A DNA stretch of 64,000 bases, from positions 2,724,501 to 2,788,500 of the forward strand of contig NZ_CP077770.1 of NCBI RefSeq assembly GCF_019134595.1. The letters run 5' to 3'. This stretch comes from Pseudoalteromonas shioyasakiensis (GTDB taxonomy: Bacteria > Pseudomonadota > Gammaproteobacteria > Enterobacterales > Alteromonadaceae). The position numbers were made by a program, and so were the translations under genes. Shown here one piece after another: positions 45,438 to 54,957 of the stretch (positions are counted from its first letter, which is position 1; each line of letters starts with the position of its first letter). The notes below the pieces were generated by a model. That model was given only the letters and a program-made list of their open reading frames with translations. It searched no databases and was not told the DNA's origin.

Positions 45438-45656
45438 GGAAGAGATAAGTTTGAGAGTGGGTTCTTTTTCACAAACTATGGCATAATTTGTGCTAACTAT
45501 TTTATGTTCTTACAAATGTTAGAACGCTACTGTCAGGATTTTGAGCGCCTCCGCTTTATAATCCTATCTTAGCGCCTTTGTTAATACCCCATTAGACAAA
45601 GGCGCTTTTCTTTTGAGTCAAAGTTTTGACTTCACTTTAACTCAAATCCCCAACTA

Positions 45657-46616
45657 TTAACCTAGTAAGCTTAATGCCGCTTGAGGACGTTGGTTAGCTT
45701 GGCTTAAAATTGTTTGGCTAGCTTGTTGTAAGATTTGCATCTTAGTTAAGTTCGCTGTCTCTTGAGCAAAGTCTGTATCTTTGATGCGTGATTTCGCAGC
45801 ACTAAGGTTTTCAGCAATATTCGATTGGTTACGAATAGTTGATTGGAAACGGTTTTGTACAGCACCTAACTCAGCTCGCTTTTTATCAACGACTGCAATT
45901 AGAGAATCCATACCAGCAAGAACAGCTTGTGCGTTTGCTTGAGTAGATACACTTATATCCGCAGCTTTAAAAGTGCCTTCAAATGTATAACTATTAGCTG
46001 CACCTGAAATTGCACTCACGCCGTCAGCTAATTCAGTAAGAGTATTACCAGTTACACCTGCAGCAACACCTGCGATACCAGAGATAGTGAAACCACCATT
46101 TGCTTCTAGACTATTTGTCGTTGCACCCACAGTTTGCATGCTGAAGTCGATAGTTTGCACTGCATCAGCACCTACTTGGAACTTCGCATCATAAGTGCCA
46201 TCTAAAAGGTTTTGACCACCGAAAGTTGTATCACTTGCAACACGGTTTACTTCCAATGAAAGAGAACGCATTTCGTCTTGAATCGCTAGACGGTCTTCAT
46301 CTGTGTTTGAACCATTCGCCGCCTGTTGAGCTAGTGTACGCATGCGTTGAAACATTGACGTTACTTCGTCTAGTGCGCCTTCAGCTGTTTGGGCTAAAGA
46401 GATACCGTCATTCGCGTTACGGTTACCTTGGTTAAGACCGTTGATTTGTGATGTTAAACGGTCAGAAATTTGTAGACCTGCCGCATCGTCTGCTGCGCTG
46501 TTGATTCGCATGCCTGATGATAAACGCTTGAATGAAGTATCAAGTGAGTTACCAGAATTCATTAATTGTCTTTGTGCGTTTAATGAACTAACATTTGTAT
46601 TTACATAAAGTGCCAT
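45657..46616 (-). CDS. Polar flagellin (copy 3)
   Basis: Filament subunit of 319 residues: [20 protein letters not shown] at the start, [20 protein letters not shown], and C-terminal ending [19 protein letters not shown]. From about residue 150 to the end, including the variable centre (YTFEGTFKAADISVSTQANA), it is nearly the same as copy 1 in both protein and DNA. In the first 60 residues it resembles copy 2 more ([14 protein letters not shown]). A consensus sigma-28 promoter lies upstream. Confidence 0.96.
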   Translation of the reverse strand: MALYVNTNVSSLNAQRQLMNSGNSLDTSFKRLSSGMRINSAADDAAGLQISDRLTSQINGLNQGNRNANDGISLAQTAEGALDEVTSMFQRMRTLAQQAANGSNTDEDRLAIQDEMRSLSLEVNRVASDTTFGGQNLLDGTYDAKFQVGADAVQTIDFSMQTVGATTNSLEANGGFTISGIAGVAAGVTGNTLTELADGVSAISGAANSYTFEGTFKAADISVSTQANAQAVLAGMDSLIAVVDKKRAELGAVQNRFQSTIRNQSNIAENLSAAKSRIKDTDFAQETANLTKMQILQQASQTILSQANQRPQAALSLLG

Positions 46617-46708
46617 GATATTTCTCCCGAAGTAAACTTATCATTTACTCTTAAACTTACTCTAATTAAGCTGTAGCAGTTGTTTGCTACGTTGCTTGGT
46701 TAATTAAG

Positions 46709-46735
46709 TTATCGGTCCGGTCAAAAAATCCTTTA
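46709..46735 (-). promoter_or_regulatory. Sigma-28 (FliA) promoter of flagellin copy 3
   Basis: The minus strand has TAAA, 15 bases, then ACCGATAA, one mismatch from consensus, with a leader of about 85 bases to the ATG. Confidence 0.85.
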
Positions 46736-46925
46736 GCGAATTTTTAAACAATTTTTATTTTTTTATTTAACGCCTTGTATTAAAACAAAAAATATCTTTA
46801 AATTATTTTAAAAACTGCTTTATTGGCCCAACAGAATCATTCTTTTAAATATACTTTGAGAGCTCATAACACTACAAAGAGTACGCTTAAATAGGTTTTT
46901 AAAAGGAAAGTTAAGGAAGGTTTTG

Positions 46926-46956
46926 AAGGTTAAGCTCATTAAATGAGCTTAACCTT
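46926..46956 (-). terminator. Terminator downstream of flgL
   Basis: A 15-bp perfect inverted repeat (arm AAGGTTAAGCTCATT) starts only 7 bases past the flgL stop. The paired core is long and stable; the following bases on the minus strand (CAAAACC) are not a classic T-run. Confidence 0.6.
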
Positions 46957-46962
46957 AGCAAA

Positions 46963-48195
46963 TTATAAGTAATCAAATAATGAAAGGTTAGCCAAACGGC
47001 CAAATGTTGCCTGAGCCGCTTGCAGTGAAGTTTCTTGTTTAGTGAGTTCAGTAATTGCTTCTGCCATATCAAGTTCAACAAGCTCAGCTTTCGCTGCTTT
47101 ATTACTTGTATCTAGATCACCATTAGATCTTTCAATTTTCTCAGCTGTATTTAAACGCCCACCTAAACCTGCCTGAACAAGTGAAACCTGGTTTTTAGCA
47201 TTATTTAGCTGTACAACAGCATCTGCTAAAACCTGATCAAACTCTTCTTGCGTTAAGTTAGGGTCAGTTAAGCCTGCAATAAGATCATCCAGAGTATTCA
47301 ATGCATTTTCTTTTTGCGGTGCTTCAAGATCAACATCAACTTGGCCGTTTGCAACAGGCTCAATGTTCACCTCTATACCTTTATAAACGATTTTTCCGTT
47401 TTCAAAGCTGCCACTATCAATCGTTACACCTGCTTGCTGTACAACAAATGTATCTGGTGTGCCTGTGGTAGTAATAAAGCTTAGTGTATTAGCGTTTGCC
47501 GCTGCGGCAGGATCTGCGTTGTAATTTGCCTGATGGAATTTATCGAAATCAGCTTGTTCAGTAACATATACTTTTGAGCTTGTTATTCCGCCCGAAACGG
47601 TGCCATCGTTTGAGGCAACATTTAGGCGTGCGTCTACTTTTTCGAATGTATCAAAACCATTGTCACTTGATTTGATTTCTACACCTTCAGCCACTTTGAT
47701 TTTGTGTTGCCCCTGATCGCCACCATATTCATAGCGACCAGACGTACTGTTGTAACTATAAGAAGGGGTATTATCTTGGTAACCCGAAAAGATAAATTTA
47801 CCGTCTTCAGTCTTAGCATTCATAAGATCAAGTACTGTACTTTGTAATGCTTTAACTTCTTCAGCAATACCTTCACGGTCGATATCACTATAGGCACCAT
47901 TACCAGCTTGAATAGATAAAGTATAAGCAGACTCAAGCGCACCTTTAATATTTTGCAGCACACTTTCTTCTGTTGTCAGGCGGCTATTCAGCATAGTAAT
48001 GTTTTTTGTGAACTGTTCATTACCCTGAATGCGATCGTTATAAAGTAATGCGCGAGCCGTAGCCGAAGGGTCTTCAGCAGCAGTTAATACGCGCTTTTGA
48101 GTATTAACCTGCTCTTGTGCCTTATTAACATTTTGCTGTGAGTTAAGAATAGAATTCAGGTTATTCTTATACATCATGTTATTTGAAATACGCAT
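46963..48195 (-). CDS. flgL: Flagellar hook-filament junction protein FlgL
   Basis: FlgL (HAP3) is the junction protein next to the filament. The 410-residue product has a flagellin-like N-terminus (MRISNNMMYKNNLNSILNSQ, AAEDPSATARALLYNDRIQG), the stretch LMNAKTEDGKFIFSGYQDNT typical of FlgL, and a C-terminal helix with ELDMAEAITELTKQETSLQA. It is last in the flgJKL unit, 2 bases after flgK. Confidence 0.96.
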   Translation of the reverse strand: MRISNNMMYKNNLNSILNSQQNVNKAQEQVNTQKRVLTAAEDPSATARALLYNDRIQGNEQFTKNITMLNSRLTTEESVLQNIKGALESAYTLSIQAGNGAYSDIDREGIAEEVKALQSTVLDLMNAKTEDGKFIFSGYQDNTPSYSYNSTSGRYEYGGDQGQHKIKVAEGVEIKSSDNGFDTFEKVDARLNVASNDGTVSGGITSSKVYVTEQADFDKFHQANYNADPAAAANANTLSFITTTGTPDTFVVQQAGVTIDSGSFENGKIVYKGIEVNIEPVANGQVDVDLEAPQKENALNTLDDLIAGLTDPNLTQEEFDQVLADAVVQLNNAKNQVSLVQAGLGGRLNTAEKIERSNGDLDTSNKAAKAELVELDMAEAITELTKQETSLQAAQATFGRLANLSLFDYL

Positions 48196-48197
48196 AA

Positions 48198-50246
48198 TTA
48201 CCTCGCCGCACTTAATAAGGTGTCAAAAATAGTACGTGCTGTTGAAAGGACCTGTGCTGATGCTGCATACGATTGTTGAAATCGCAGTAAGTTAGCTGCT
48301 TCTTCATCAAGGTTTACACCCGATAGCGATTCATACCAAGCTTCAGACTGATCAGCCAATGCTGTAAAGGCCGCACCATTCGTTTGGGCTTGACTAGTCA
48401 CTACACCAATATCAGTGACAATGCCTGAATAGGCTTGATTAAAGGTTTTATGATTATCGGCTGTACTACTTGCTTCAACATTTTGACGCACTAGCTCACC
48501 ATTTTGTAAATCGGCCAATAGCAAACCATTACGGTTATCATCAAAACCACCGGTGTTAAACTCTAATGTAAAGGTGTCGCCAGTAGCAGGGGAGCCTTCA
48601 ATATTGAAGTCAAAACCGTAACTATCATAAGGCGCCCCTGCTTGAGCAAGAATATTCTCAGTAGGTGGTGTAATGGTAAAGGTCGATGTACCGTTACCAT
48701 CTGTAATTTGATACTCGTTAGCATTCGCCGTTTTCACTAACGTGATATCGCCATTCGCCAAACTCGGTGGAGGACCCACGGTAATACCCGTTGAGTTATC
48801 AATATCAGACACTGTGCCAGCAGAAATACTTGCATCACTGGTATTATTGATATCGTTCGCAGTTCGAATAGGCGATGCTAACGCTAGGTCTTCAGGGCGC
48901 TCAGTTGCAAGCTCTAGACTCGTTGCAGCCTGAGAGTTCAACTTCACCATAAATTGGTCATCAACACTTGGTGGGTTACTCATATCGAGAGTTATTTCTA
49001 AGCCAAACAGATCTAAGCCACTATTTGTAGGGTTATCTTTTAAATTGACCTTACCAGTCACTGGATCAACGGCTGCTGTAGTAAAAATATCATTACCGCT
49101 GGCATCTTTAATCGTCTCGCCTTTATAATCAACGGGGTAAATTTCAACTTCATTCGTATTACTGTATTTCACAATAAAATCACTTGCTGGCAATTCGCTG
49201 CCTTTACCTGGTTCAACCGTTGCCGTCATTGTTGATGTACCCGTATTAGCTTGATAACCGAACGCATCAACCGTTGGAATAGCAAAAATATCACCACCAA
49301 TTTCACCATTAGCGTCCATACCTAAACGGTTTTGCTGATTAAAGGCGTCGGCTAATGATAAGCCCATTTGACCAAGCTGGTTTTGCGCAGGCACTAAAAT
49401 ATCGTCACGAAATGCCAGTAAGCCACCAATTTTGCCTTTCAATTTACTCACATCAACTTCAAGCGGCACGGCTTTGCCACCGTTTACATCAAGTTTTAAT
49501 TCTTTAAAGTTCGGATCAGGATCGCCACTGAATGAAAACAGGTTAAATGTGCCACTTTGCATAACAAGAGCTTGACCAGAGCCTAAGTACACTTGTTTTT
49601 CGCCGTTATTACCATCGAGTGTTTCAATATCAATCAGCTCTGATAAGTCACGAATTGCTTTATCACGTTCATTATATAAACCACTTGATACTGACTCACG
49701 ATCAGTACCATGAACCGAAGCAATCTTGGTATTTAAATCACTGATATTTTGGATCAGGTTATTAGCTTCATCTGAAAAGATTTCTAGCTGCTCATTTACC
49801 ACTGCTTTTTGGTCAACCACAATGCTCGACAACCTGTCCATTTGATCAATCAAATTTTGCGCATCCGTCATGACCAGTGAACGAGCGACTGTTGATGACG
49901 GTTGATTTAAGCTTTCTTGAACATTATTAAAAAACGAGTTTACGCTCGTTGATAAGCTGTTTGACTCTTCTGAAAACAAGCTATCTACACGGCTTGCTTC
50001 AGTTACAAACTGATCAAAGAATGCTTTATTTGAGGTATCTCTATTTAATTGCTTTTGCGCAAATTCATTCAATAAGCGATAAGTCTCACCACGACCGACT
50101 TGGTTGTCGATCATGGTTGTGAACTCGGTACGCTCACGCACATAGCCCTCGGTATTAACGTTGGCGATGTTTTTACTGGTGGTTTGTAAAAGCTCAGAGT
50201 TAGCTCTTACACCGGCATTTGCTATGTCATATAAGCTAAATGACAT
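48198..50246 (-). CDS. flgK: Flagellar hook-filament junction protein FlgK
   Basis: FlgK (HAP1) joins the hook to FlgL. The 682-residue protein has the rod/hook N-terminal motif IANAGVRANSELLQTTSKNI ANVNTEGY, FNNVQESLNQPSSTVARSLV, and the C-terminal LDEEAANLLRFQQSYAASAQ followed by VLSTARTIFDTLLSA. It is longer than enterobacterial FlgK (about 550) because of a large variable middle, which is usual for marine gammaproteobacteria. It starts 13 bases after flgJ. Confidence 0.96.
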   Translation of the reverse strand: MSFSLYDIANAGVRANSELLQTTSKNIANVNTEGYVRERTEFTTMIDNQVGRGETYRLLNEFAQKQLNRDTSNKAFFDQFVTEASRVDSLFSEESNSLSTSVNSFFNNVQESLNQPSSTVARSLVMTDAQNLIDQMDRLSSIVVDQKAVVNEQLEIFSDEANNLIQNISDLNTKIASVHGTDRESVSSGLYNERDKAIRDLSELIDIETLDGNNGEKQVYLGSGQALVMQSGTFNLFSFSGDPDPNFKELKLDVNGGKAVPLEVDVSKLKGKIGGLLAFRDDILVPAQNQLGQMGLSLADAFNQQNRLGMDANGEIGGDIFAIPTVDAFGYQANTGTSTMTATVEPGKGSELPASDFIVKYSNTNEVEIYPVDYKGETIKDASGNDIFTTAAVDPVTGKVNLKDNPTNSGLDLFGLEITLDMSNPPSVDDQFMVKLNSQAATSLELATERPEDLALASPIRTANDINNTSDASISAGTVSDIDNSTGITVGPPPSLANGDITLVKTANANEYQITDGNGTSTFTITPPTENILAQAGAPYDSYGFDFNIEGSPATGDTFTLEFNTGGFDDNRNGLLLADLQNGELVRQNVEASSTADNHKTFNQAYSGIVTDIGVVTSQAQTNGAAFTALADQSEAWYESLSGVNLDEEAANLLRFQQSYAASAQVLSTARTIFDTLLSAAR

Positions 50247-50259
50247 GAGGGTCTACTCC

Positions 50260-51228
50260 TTAACGTACCAATGAAGCAGCGACGCTTTGAAGCTCAACGC
50301 GCTTCAATACCTGCTTAATTTTATCGGCATAATTTGGATCAGTTGCATAGCCTGCTTTTTGTAACGAATCTAAAAAGGCTGCAGGCTCTGCGGTATTATT
50401 AAGTGCTTCTTGATAACGTGGGTTTTCATTTAAAAAATCCACAAAGTCGTTCACACTATCTTTAATCGATTGATAAGAGCGAAAACTTGCTTGCTTTTTA
50501 ACTGGCACACCTTGTTCAAATTCAAGCGTGACTTTGCTTGCTTTATCACCTTGCCAGCTCCTATCCGATTTAATATTGAATAAGTTGTTACTACTTGTGC
50601 CATCAGCTTTACTGATGATGTGTTTACCCCAGCCCGTTTCAAGTGCTGCTTGAGCAACCATCACAGCTGGATTTAAGCCAATTTTCTCAGCCGCATTTTT
50701 AGCGTGCTCCCAAACAGAGCGAATGAAAGACTCAGCATCTTCAAAGCGGTTTTCTGTTTGCTCGTTCGCTGATGTATCCTCGACAGCTTGTGGTTTAGCC
50801 TGAGCCTCAGTAGTGCTATCAAGGACACCGCTTGCGCGTTTATCACTAGCAAAATCAGCCGTCGTTCTTAGTACAGAACCTGGTGTAAACTCTTTACCGT
50901 CTGGCGAGAGCTGCTGAACAATCAAGTCAGCTAGACCCAACGAGCCATTTGATGAAAGCTCAACCGACATTTGTTGGTCATGCATCTCTTCAAAAAATTT
51001 AACGCCGCTTGAATTAAATGGGCTGTCTTTATCTTCAAACGCTTCATTTGCTTTACGCATACTTTTAAGCAGCATCTGAGTGAAGATAGATTCAAATTGT
51101 GCCGCCGCTTTTTTCAGCGCCTCTTTTGACGCATCGCTAGAGGCATCACTTTTTAAGGCATTTTGACGTAATGAGTCTAAGTTGCCTAAATCAAAAAAGT
51201 TTTGCTTGTCGAGATGATTAGTATCCAT
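50260..51228 (-). CDS. flgJ: Peptidoglycan hydrolase/rod-cap protein FlgJ
   Basis: FlgJ caps the growing rod and clears peptidoglycan for it. The 322-residue protein has the N-terminal rod-cap domain (about 30-115; AAAQFESIFTQMLLKSMRKA, SSGVKFFEEMHDQQMSVELS). It also has a C-terminal muramidase domain (about 165-310) with the catalytic-Glu context AQAALETGWGKHI, NLFNIK and FRSYQSIKDSVNDFVDFL. Both domains are present, so it is the bifunctional type. It heads the flgJKL unit, separated from flgI by a terminator and a sigma-54 promoter. Confidence 0.96.
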   Translation of the reverse strand: MDTNHLDKQNFFDLGNLDSLRQNALKSDASSDASKEALKKAAAQFESIFTQMLLKSMRKANEAFEDKDSPFNSSGVKFFEEMHDQQMSVELSSNGSLGLADLIVQQLSPDGKEFTPGSVLRTTADFASDKRASGVLDSTTEAQAKPQAVEDTSANEQTENRFEDAESFIRSVWEHAKNAAEKIGLNPAVMVAQAALETGWGKHIISKADGTSSNNLFNIKSDRSWQGDKASKVTLEFEQGVPVKKQASFRSYQSIKDSVNDFVDFLNENPRYQEALNNTAEPAAFLDSLQKAGYATDPNYADKIKQVLKRVELQSVAASLVR

Positions 51229-51266
51229 CAGCTTTTTGACACAATAGTTAATAATGAAAATTAGAA

Positions 51267-51282
51267 TGCAAAAATTGCGCCA
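51267..51282 (-). promoter_or_regulatory. Sigma-54 promoter of flgJKL
   Basis: The minus strand reads TGGCGCAATTTTTGCA, with GG-N10-GC spacing and a TTGCA -12 box, about 40 bases upstream of the flgJ ATG. Confidence 0.8.
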
Positions 51283-51386
51283 ACAAAAAACTTTATAGAT
51301 TGGCTAATAACTGATACAGGAATGGAGTAACTTCAGAGCCAAGATTTTGGCTGATGTTTATATGCTGAACGATTAAGGTATAGAAA

Positions 51387-51413
51387 CAAAAAACGCGCTC
51401 GAAAGCGCGTTTT
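51387..51413 (-). terminator. Rho-independent terminator downstream of flgI
   Basis: A 10-bp stem AAAACGCGCT/AGCGCGTTTT with a CGAA/TTCG tetraloop is followed on the minus strand by a T-run. It starts 3 bases past the flgI stop and separates flgFGHI from flgJKL. Confidence 0.85.
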
Positions 51414-51416
51414 AAT

Positions 51417-52511
51417 TTAAATGATAACCAGTTGCCCGTTTATCGCGCCCGCTTCTTTTAAAGCTTCTAGGATTGCCATTAAATCACCCGGTGCAGCCCC
51501 AACTTCATTGATTGCACGCACGAGATCATCAAGATTAACACCCGGGTTAAATACAAAAGCACGTGAATCATCTTCGTTCACATCAATAATACTTTGATTG
51601 GTAACGGTAGTTTCACCATCACTTAAAGCATTTGGCTGTGACACATTTTGCTGCTCAGCAATGGTGACCGTTAAACCACCATGAGTAATAGCCGCAGGCT
51701 GTAGCTTCACATTTTTGCCAATTACTATTGTGCCTGTGCGCGAGTTAACAATAATTTTTGCTGCTGTGTCTGCTGGCTTAAACTCTAAGTTTTCAAGTGT
51801 CGACAAATAAGCAACACGTTGAGATGCATCACGCGGTGCTAACACGCGTACTGACGCTGCATCGATTGCCTGAGCGCTATCAGGACCCACTAAATCATTA
51901 ATCGTTTGCTCTAAGCGTTTAGCCGTTGTGAAGTCTGGGCGATTTAAATTAAAAGTAATGTAGTCACCTTGCATAAACGGGCTCTTAATAGCACGCTCTA
52001 CAATGGCACCGTTTGGAATACGGCCCACTGTTGGTGTGTTAATAATTACACGGCTACCATCTGCTCCTTCCGCACCTAGGCCACCAACGACTAAGCTGCC
52101 TTGTGCAATCGCATAGGTATTGCCATCAACCCCTTTTAGGAAGGTTTGTAATAAGGTACCGCCACGTAAACTACCCGCACTACCGATAGACGACACCGTG
52201 ATATCAATGGTTTGACCGGGTTTTCTGAATGCTGGTAATTCTGCATGTACAGCCACAGCTGCAACATTTTTAATCTTAGGTTTTAAGCTATCAGGTAAAG
52301 TGATACCAAAGCCATTCAACATGGCTTTAAAGCTTTGTTGAGTAAATCGGCTTTGTTCACCTGTGCCGGGCAAACCGACAACCAAACCATAACCCACTAA
52401 TTGGTTTGAGCGAACACCCTCAACCATAGATACATCTTTGACTCGCTCAGCCTGTGCAGAAAACTGCAGGCTAATTAAGCAAAGAGCGATGATGTATTTA
52501 AACCCAGTCAT
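51417..52511 (-). CDS. flgI: Flagellar P-ring protein FlgI
   Basis: FlgI forms the peptidoglycan-level bushing of the rod. The 364-residue protein has a signal peptide ([20 protein letters not shown], cleavage after QA) and the family blocks [60 protein letters not shown] and [16 protein letters not shown]. Length is normal. It is the last gene before the terminator. Confidence 0.98.
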   Translation of the reverse strand: MTGFKYIIALCLISLQFSAQAERVKDVSMVEGVRSNQLVGYGLVVGLPGTGEQSRFTQQSFKAMLNGFGITLPDSLKPKIKNVAAVAVHAELPAFRKPGQTIDITVSSIGSAGSLRGGTLLQTFLKGVDGNTYAIAQGSLVVGGLGAEGADGSRVIINTPTVGRIPNGAIVERAIKSPFMQGDYITFNLNRPDFTTAKRLEQTINDLVGPDSAQAIDAASVRVLAPRDASQRVAYLSTLENLEFKPADTAAKIIVNSRTGTIVIGKNVKLQPAAITHGGLTVTIAEQQNVSQPNALSDGETTVTNQSIIDVNEDDSRAFVFNPGVNLDDLVRAINEVGAAPGDLMAILEALKEAGAINGQLVII

Positions 52512-52523
52512 GACTTTATTCCT

Positions 52524-53207
52524 CTAAAATGGGAAAAGCGAACTACTAAAGAAACGAGACAGCCAACCTGCACTTTGCGTTTCTTGAATTTGCCCTTTAC
52601 CTGAGTATTGAATTCGCGCATTAGCAATACGGTTTGATGTGACCGTGTTATCTGCTTGCACATCTTCAGGACGAACTAAGCCTTCTAAGCGAATAAACTC
52701 TTCACCTGTGTTCAAAGTAAGCCATTTTTCACCGCGAATAACCAAGTTTCCATTAGGTAAAACACGCATCACATTGACAGAAATATCGCCAAATAAGCTA
52801 TTCGATTGGTTAGACTTTGAATCACCTTTAAACGATGCTCCTGAACCAATACCAAACTGAATGCTATCACCGCCAATGTTAACTGGATTGCCACCAAGCC
52901 CAATAACAGGATCTAAACTAGCGTCCGTTTCTTTGTCGGTTTCGGTTTTTGCCGCTTTGGTGGCTTGCGTTGATTCTTGCAATTTAACAGTGATGATATC
53001 GCCAGCGCGCAATGCCTTTTTATCTGAGTACAAGTCATCTGCTGAATAACTATCAAACAACGAACCCGTTGGAACCATTGGCTCTGTTGTTGGCTCCGGA
53101 TACATAGGCGCATAGTAAGGGTCATCCTGAACCACATGATGATTTTGCGTTGTCATACAACCACCCAGCATTAATGCTGCCGATGTGACTAAGATAATAT
53201 TACGCAT
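52524..53207 (-). CDS. flgH: Flagellar L-ring lipoprotein FlgH
   Basis: FlgH builds the outer-membrane ring of the basal body. The 227-residue product has a lipoprotein signal with lipobox LGGC (Cys17), GSLFDSYSADDLYSDKKALR, AGDIITVKLQESTQATKAAK and the conserved C-terminus IRLEGLVRPEDVQADNTVTS then IARIQYSGKGQI in slightly altered form. It is 12 bases upstream of flgI. Confidence 0.97.
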   Translation of the reverse strand: MRNIILVTSAALMLGGCMTTQNHHVVQDDPYYAPMYPEPTTEPMVPTGSLFDSYSADDLYSDKKALRAGDIITVKLQESTQATKAAKTETDKETDASLDPVIGLGGNPVNIGGDSIQFGIGSGASFKGDSKSNQSNSLFGDISVNVMRVLPNGNLVIRGEKWLTLNTGEEFIRLEGLVRPEDVQADNTVTSNRIANARIQYSGKGQIQETQSAGWLSRFFSSSLFPF

Positions 53208-53222
53208 GCTGCCTCCTAGCCA

Positions 53223-54011
53223 TTAAAGCTGTTGATTGATGTAACTAAGCATTTCATCAACCGCTGAAATCACTTTTGAATTCATTTCATAAATTCGTTG
53301 TGTTTCAATCAAGTTAACGAGTTCTTCTGTTACATTCACATTAGACGTTTCTAGTGAACCTTGAACCACAGTACCTAAACCATCGATACCTGGGTTCCCT
53401 TGCACAGGTGCGCCACTCACAGCGGTTTCGGTGTACAAGTTTTGCCCCATAGGCTCAAGACCTGATGGATTAATAAAGTCACTAATTGTTAGCTGACCAA
53501 TTACCACGTTCTCTGCTTGACCTGAAATACGTACCGACACTTCACCGTCTTGCGAAACAGTAATTGATTGTGCATCGTCTGGTACGTTCATTTCTGGCTG
53601 TAATGGAAAACCCGCGCCCGAGGTCACAATGCGGCCATCTTCGTCAGTGGTGAATTGACCATTACGTGAATAGGCAATGTTGCCATCTGGCAATTGCACT
53701 TCAAAAAAACCAGGACCTGAGATCATCCAGTCCAATGAATTTTCTGTGGTAAGCATGTTACCTTGTGAAAAGTTCTTTTGGTTAGCTACCACTTTGGCAC
53801 CTGCACCAAGCATTAAACCCGATGGCATTTCAGTGTCTTGAGATGAACGACCACCTGGTTGATTGATGTTTTGATATAGTAAATCTTCAAATACGGCGCG
53901 GCTTTTTTTGTAACCGACCGTGCTGGCATTCGCGAGATTATTTGAGATCACCGAAATATCGGTTTGCTGGGCGTCAAGCCCGGTTTTACTGATCCATAAT
54001 GCAGGATTCAT
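53223..54011 (-). CDS. flgG: Flagellar distal rod protein FlgG
   Basis: The 262-residue distal rod subunit carries the FlgG signature MNPALWISKTGLDAQQTDIS, NNLANASTVGYKKSRAVFED, and NINQPGGRSSQDTEMPSGLM with the GRSSQDTE-type polyrod region. Its C-terminus is ELVNLIETQRIYEMNSKVIS. Length equals that of enteric FlgG (260). It lies 15 bases upstream of flgH and 21 after flgF. Confidence 0.98.
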   Translation of the reverse strand: MNPALWISKTGLDAQQTDISVISNNLANASTVGYKKSRAVFEDLLYQNINQPGGRSSQDTEMPSGLMLGAGAKVVANQKNFSQGNMLTTENSLDWMISGPGFFEVQLPDGNIAYSRNGQFTTDEDGRIVTSGAGFPLQPEMNVPDDAQSITVSQDGEVSVRISGQAENVVIGQLTISDFINPSGLEPMGQNLYTETAVSGAPVQGNPGIDGLGTVVQGSLETSNVNVTEELVNLIETQRIYEMNSKVISAVDEMLSYINQQL

Positions 54012-54032
54012 AACTCTACCCTCTCAGTCATC

Positions 54033-54797
54033 TTAAACAATGCGTAACAGCTGATCTTGACGCTCGTCGAGCTCTTCGGCTGTTTTCATTAATTTAACTT
54101 GTAATTCAAATTGGCGTTGATTGCTGATCATGTCGACCATTTCATGTACTGGGTTTACGTTCGACATTTCAAGCGTACCCGACAGTACTTTTACGTTTGG
54201 TGAAATATCACAAAAACCACAAAGGTCATTGACCAACATGTCTTCTTTTGGTCGAAATAAACCGTCATTACCTTTTTCAAGCTGAGTGTTATCAGCCTCA
54301 ATCACTTTTAAGCGATCAACCACTTCCAAAAAGTTTGCTGGCGCTCCTTGTGGGCGAACCTGAATAGCACCGTCTTCACTAAACTCAACTTTCTCGATAG
54401 GTAATGGCAAAATGATTGGACCACCTTCGCCAATTACTTGACGGCCGTGGCTAGTGATCAACGCACCATCTGGAGTAATGTTTAATGTGCCAGTTTTGGT
54501 GTACGCCTCATTGCCTGATGCATCTTGTACACTCAACCAACCACGGTCACTCATCGCGATATCAAGCTCGCGGCCAGTTTCAACAAAACCACCCGATTCC
54601 ATATTAGATCCAGGGCGTTCTTGCATTGCAAACACCCTAGATGGCAGACCTTCACCGAAGGCTTGCATAGAGCGAGCTTGTGCAAAATCAGCTTTAAAGC
54701 CAGTGGTGTTAGCATTAGCAAGGTTGTTGGCCTTGAGTTCAAGACCTCGCAAACTTTGCTTAGCACCCGACATGGCAATGTAGACCATTTTGTCCAT
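54033..54797 (-). CDS. flgF: Flagellar proximal rod protein FlgF
   Basis: A 254-residue rod protein with MDKMVYIAMSGAKQSLRGLE, NNLANANTTGFKADFAQARS and the C-terminal VHEMVDMISNQRQFELQVKL, typical of FlgF. Residues 85-100 (RELDIAMSDRGWLSVQDASG) are the usual rod-protein core. It heads the flgFGHI unit with its own sigma-54 promoter. Confidence 0.97.
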   Translation of the reverse strand: MDKMVYIAMSGAKQSLRGLELKANNLANANTTGFKADFAQARSMQAFGEGLPSRVFAMQERPGSNMESGGFVETGRELDIAMSDRGWLSVQDASGNEAYTKTGTLNITPDGALITSHGRQVIGEGGPIILPLPIEKVEFSEDGAIQVRPQGAPANFLEVVDRLKVIEADNTQLEKGNDGLFRPKEDMLVNDLCGFCDISPNVKVLSGTLEMSNVNPVHEMVDMISNQRQFELQVKLMKTAEELDERQDQLLRIV

Positions 54798-54832
54798 AAC
54801 ATTGACTCACTAAAAATACGATAACTAAGAAA

Positions 54833-54848
54833 TGCAATAAAAGTGCCA
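54833..54848 (-). promoter_or_regulatory. Sigma-54 promoter of flgFGHI
   Basis: The minus strand reads TGGCACTTTTATTGCA, matching consensus in both boxes with GG-N10-GC spacing, 36 bases upstream of the flgF ATG. Confidence 0.9.
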
Positions 54849-54900
54849 AAGTAAAATTGACGCTAAAATAGAAGAGAAAAATGAATAATTAGAATGAAAA

Positions 54901-54927
54901 AAGGCTGCCAATAGAGGGAGCAGCCTT
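54901..54927 (-). terminator. Rho-independent terminator downstream of flgE
   Basis: An 8-bp GC-rich stem AAGGCTGC/GCAGCCTT with an 11-base loop is followed on the minus strand by TTTTTTC. It lies 31 bases past the flgE stop and ends the flgBCDE unit. Confidence 0.85.
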
Positions 54928-54957
54928 CGTGTCGGATTAAGCTTAGAGCCGTTAAAA

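Larger units (their letters stand above)
45229..45656. other. 428-base structured intergenic region between flagellin copies 2 and 3
   Basis: No protein gene is seen. The region contains several inverted repeats: AAGGCTCC/GGAGCCTT (45417-45437), CACAAA/TTTGTG around 45470-45491, GTTCT/AGAAC around 45507-45525, an 11-bp stem AGCGCCTTTGT/ACAAAGGCGCT (45571-45606), and a 16-base near-palindrome AGTCAAAGTTTTGACT (45616-45631). Seen from the plus strand, the 11-bp stem is followed by TTTTCTTTT. From the minus strand, the 45417-45437 stem is followed by TTTTCTC. Either could terminate a small RNA. Confidence 0.5.
46617..46962. other. 346-base intergenic region between flagellin copy 3 and flgL
   Basis: It holds the sigma-28 promoter of the flagellin (46709-46735) and the flgL terminator (46926-46956). 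The AT-rich remainder, about 46740-46900, shows no reading frame or clear motif. Confidence 0.6.
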
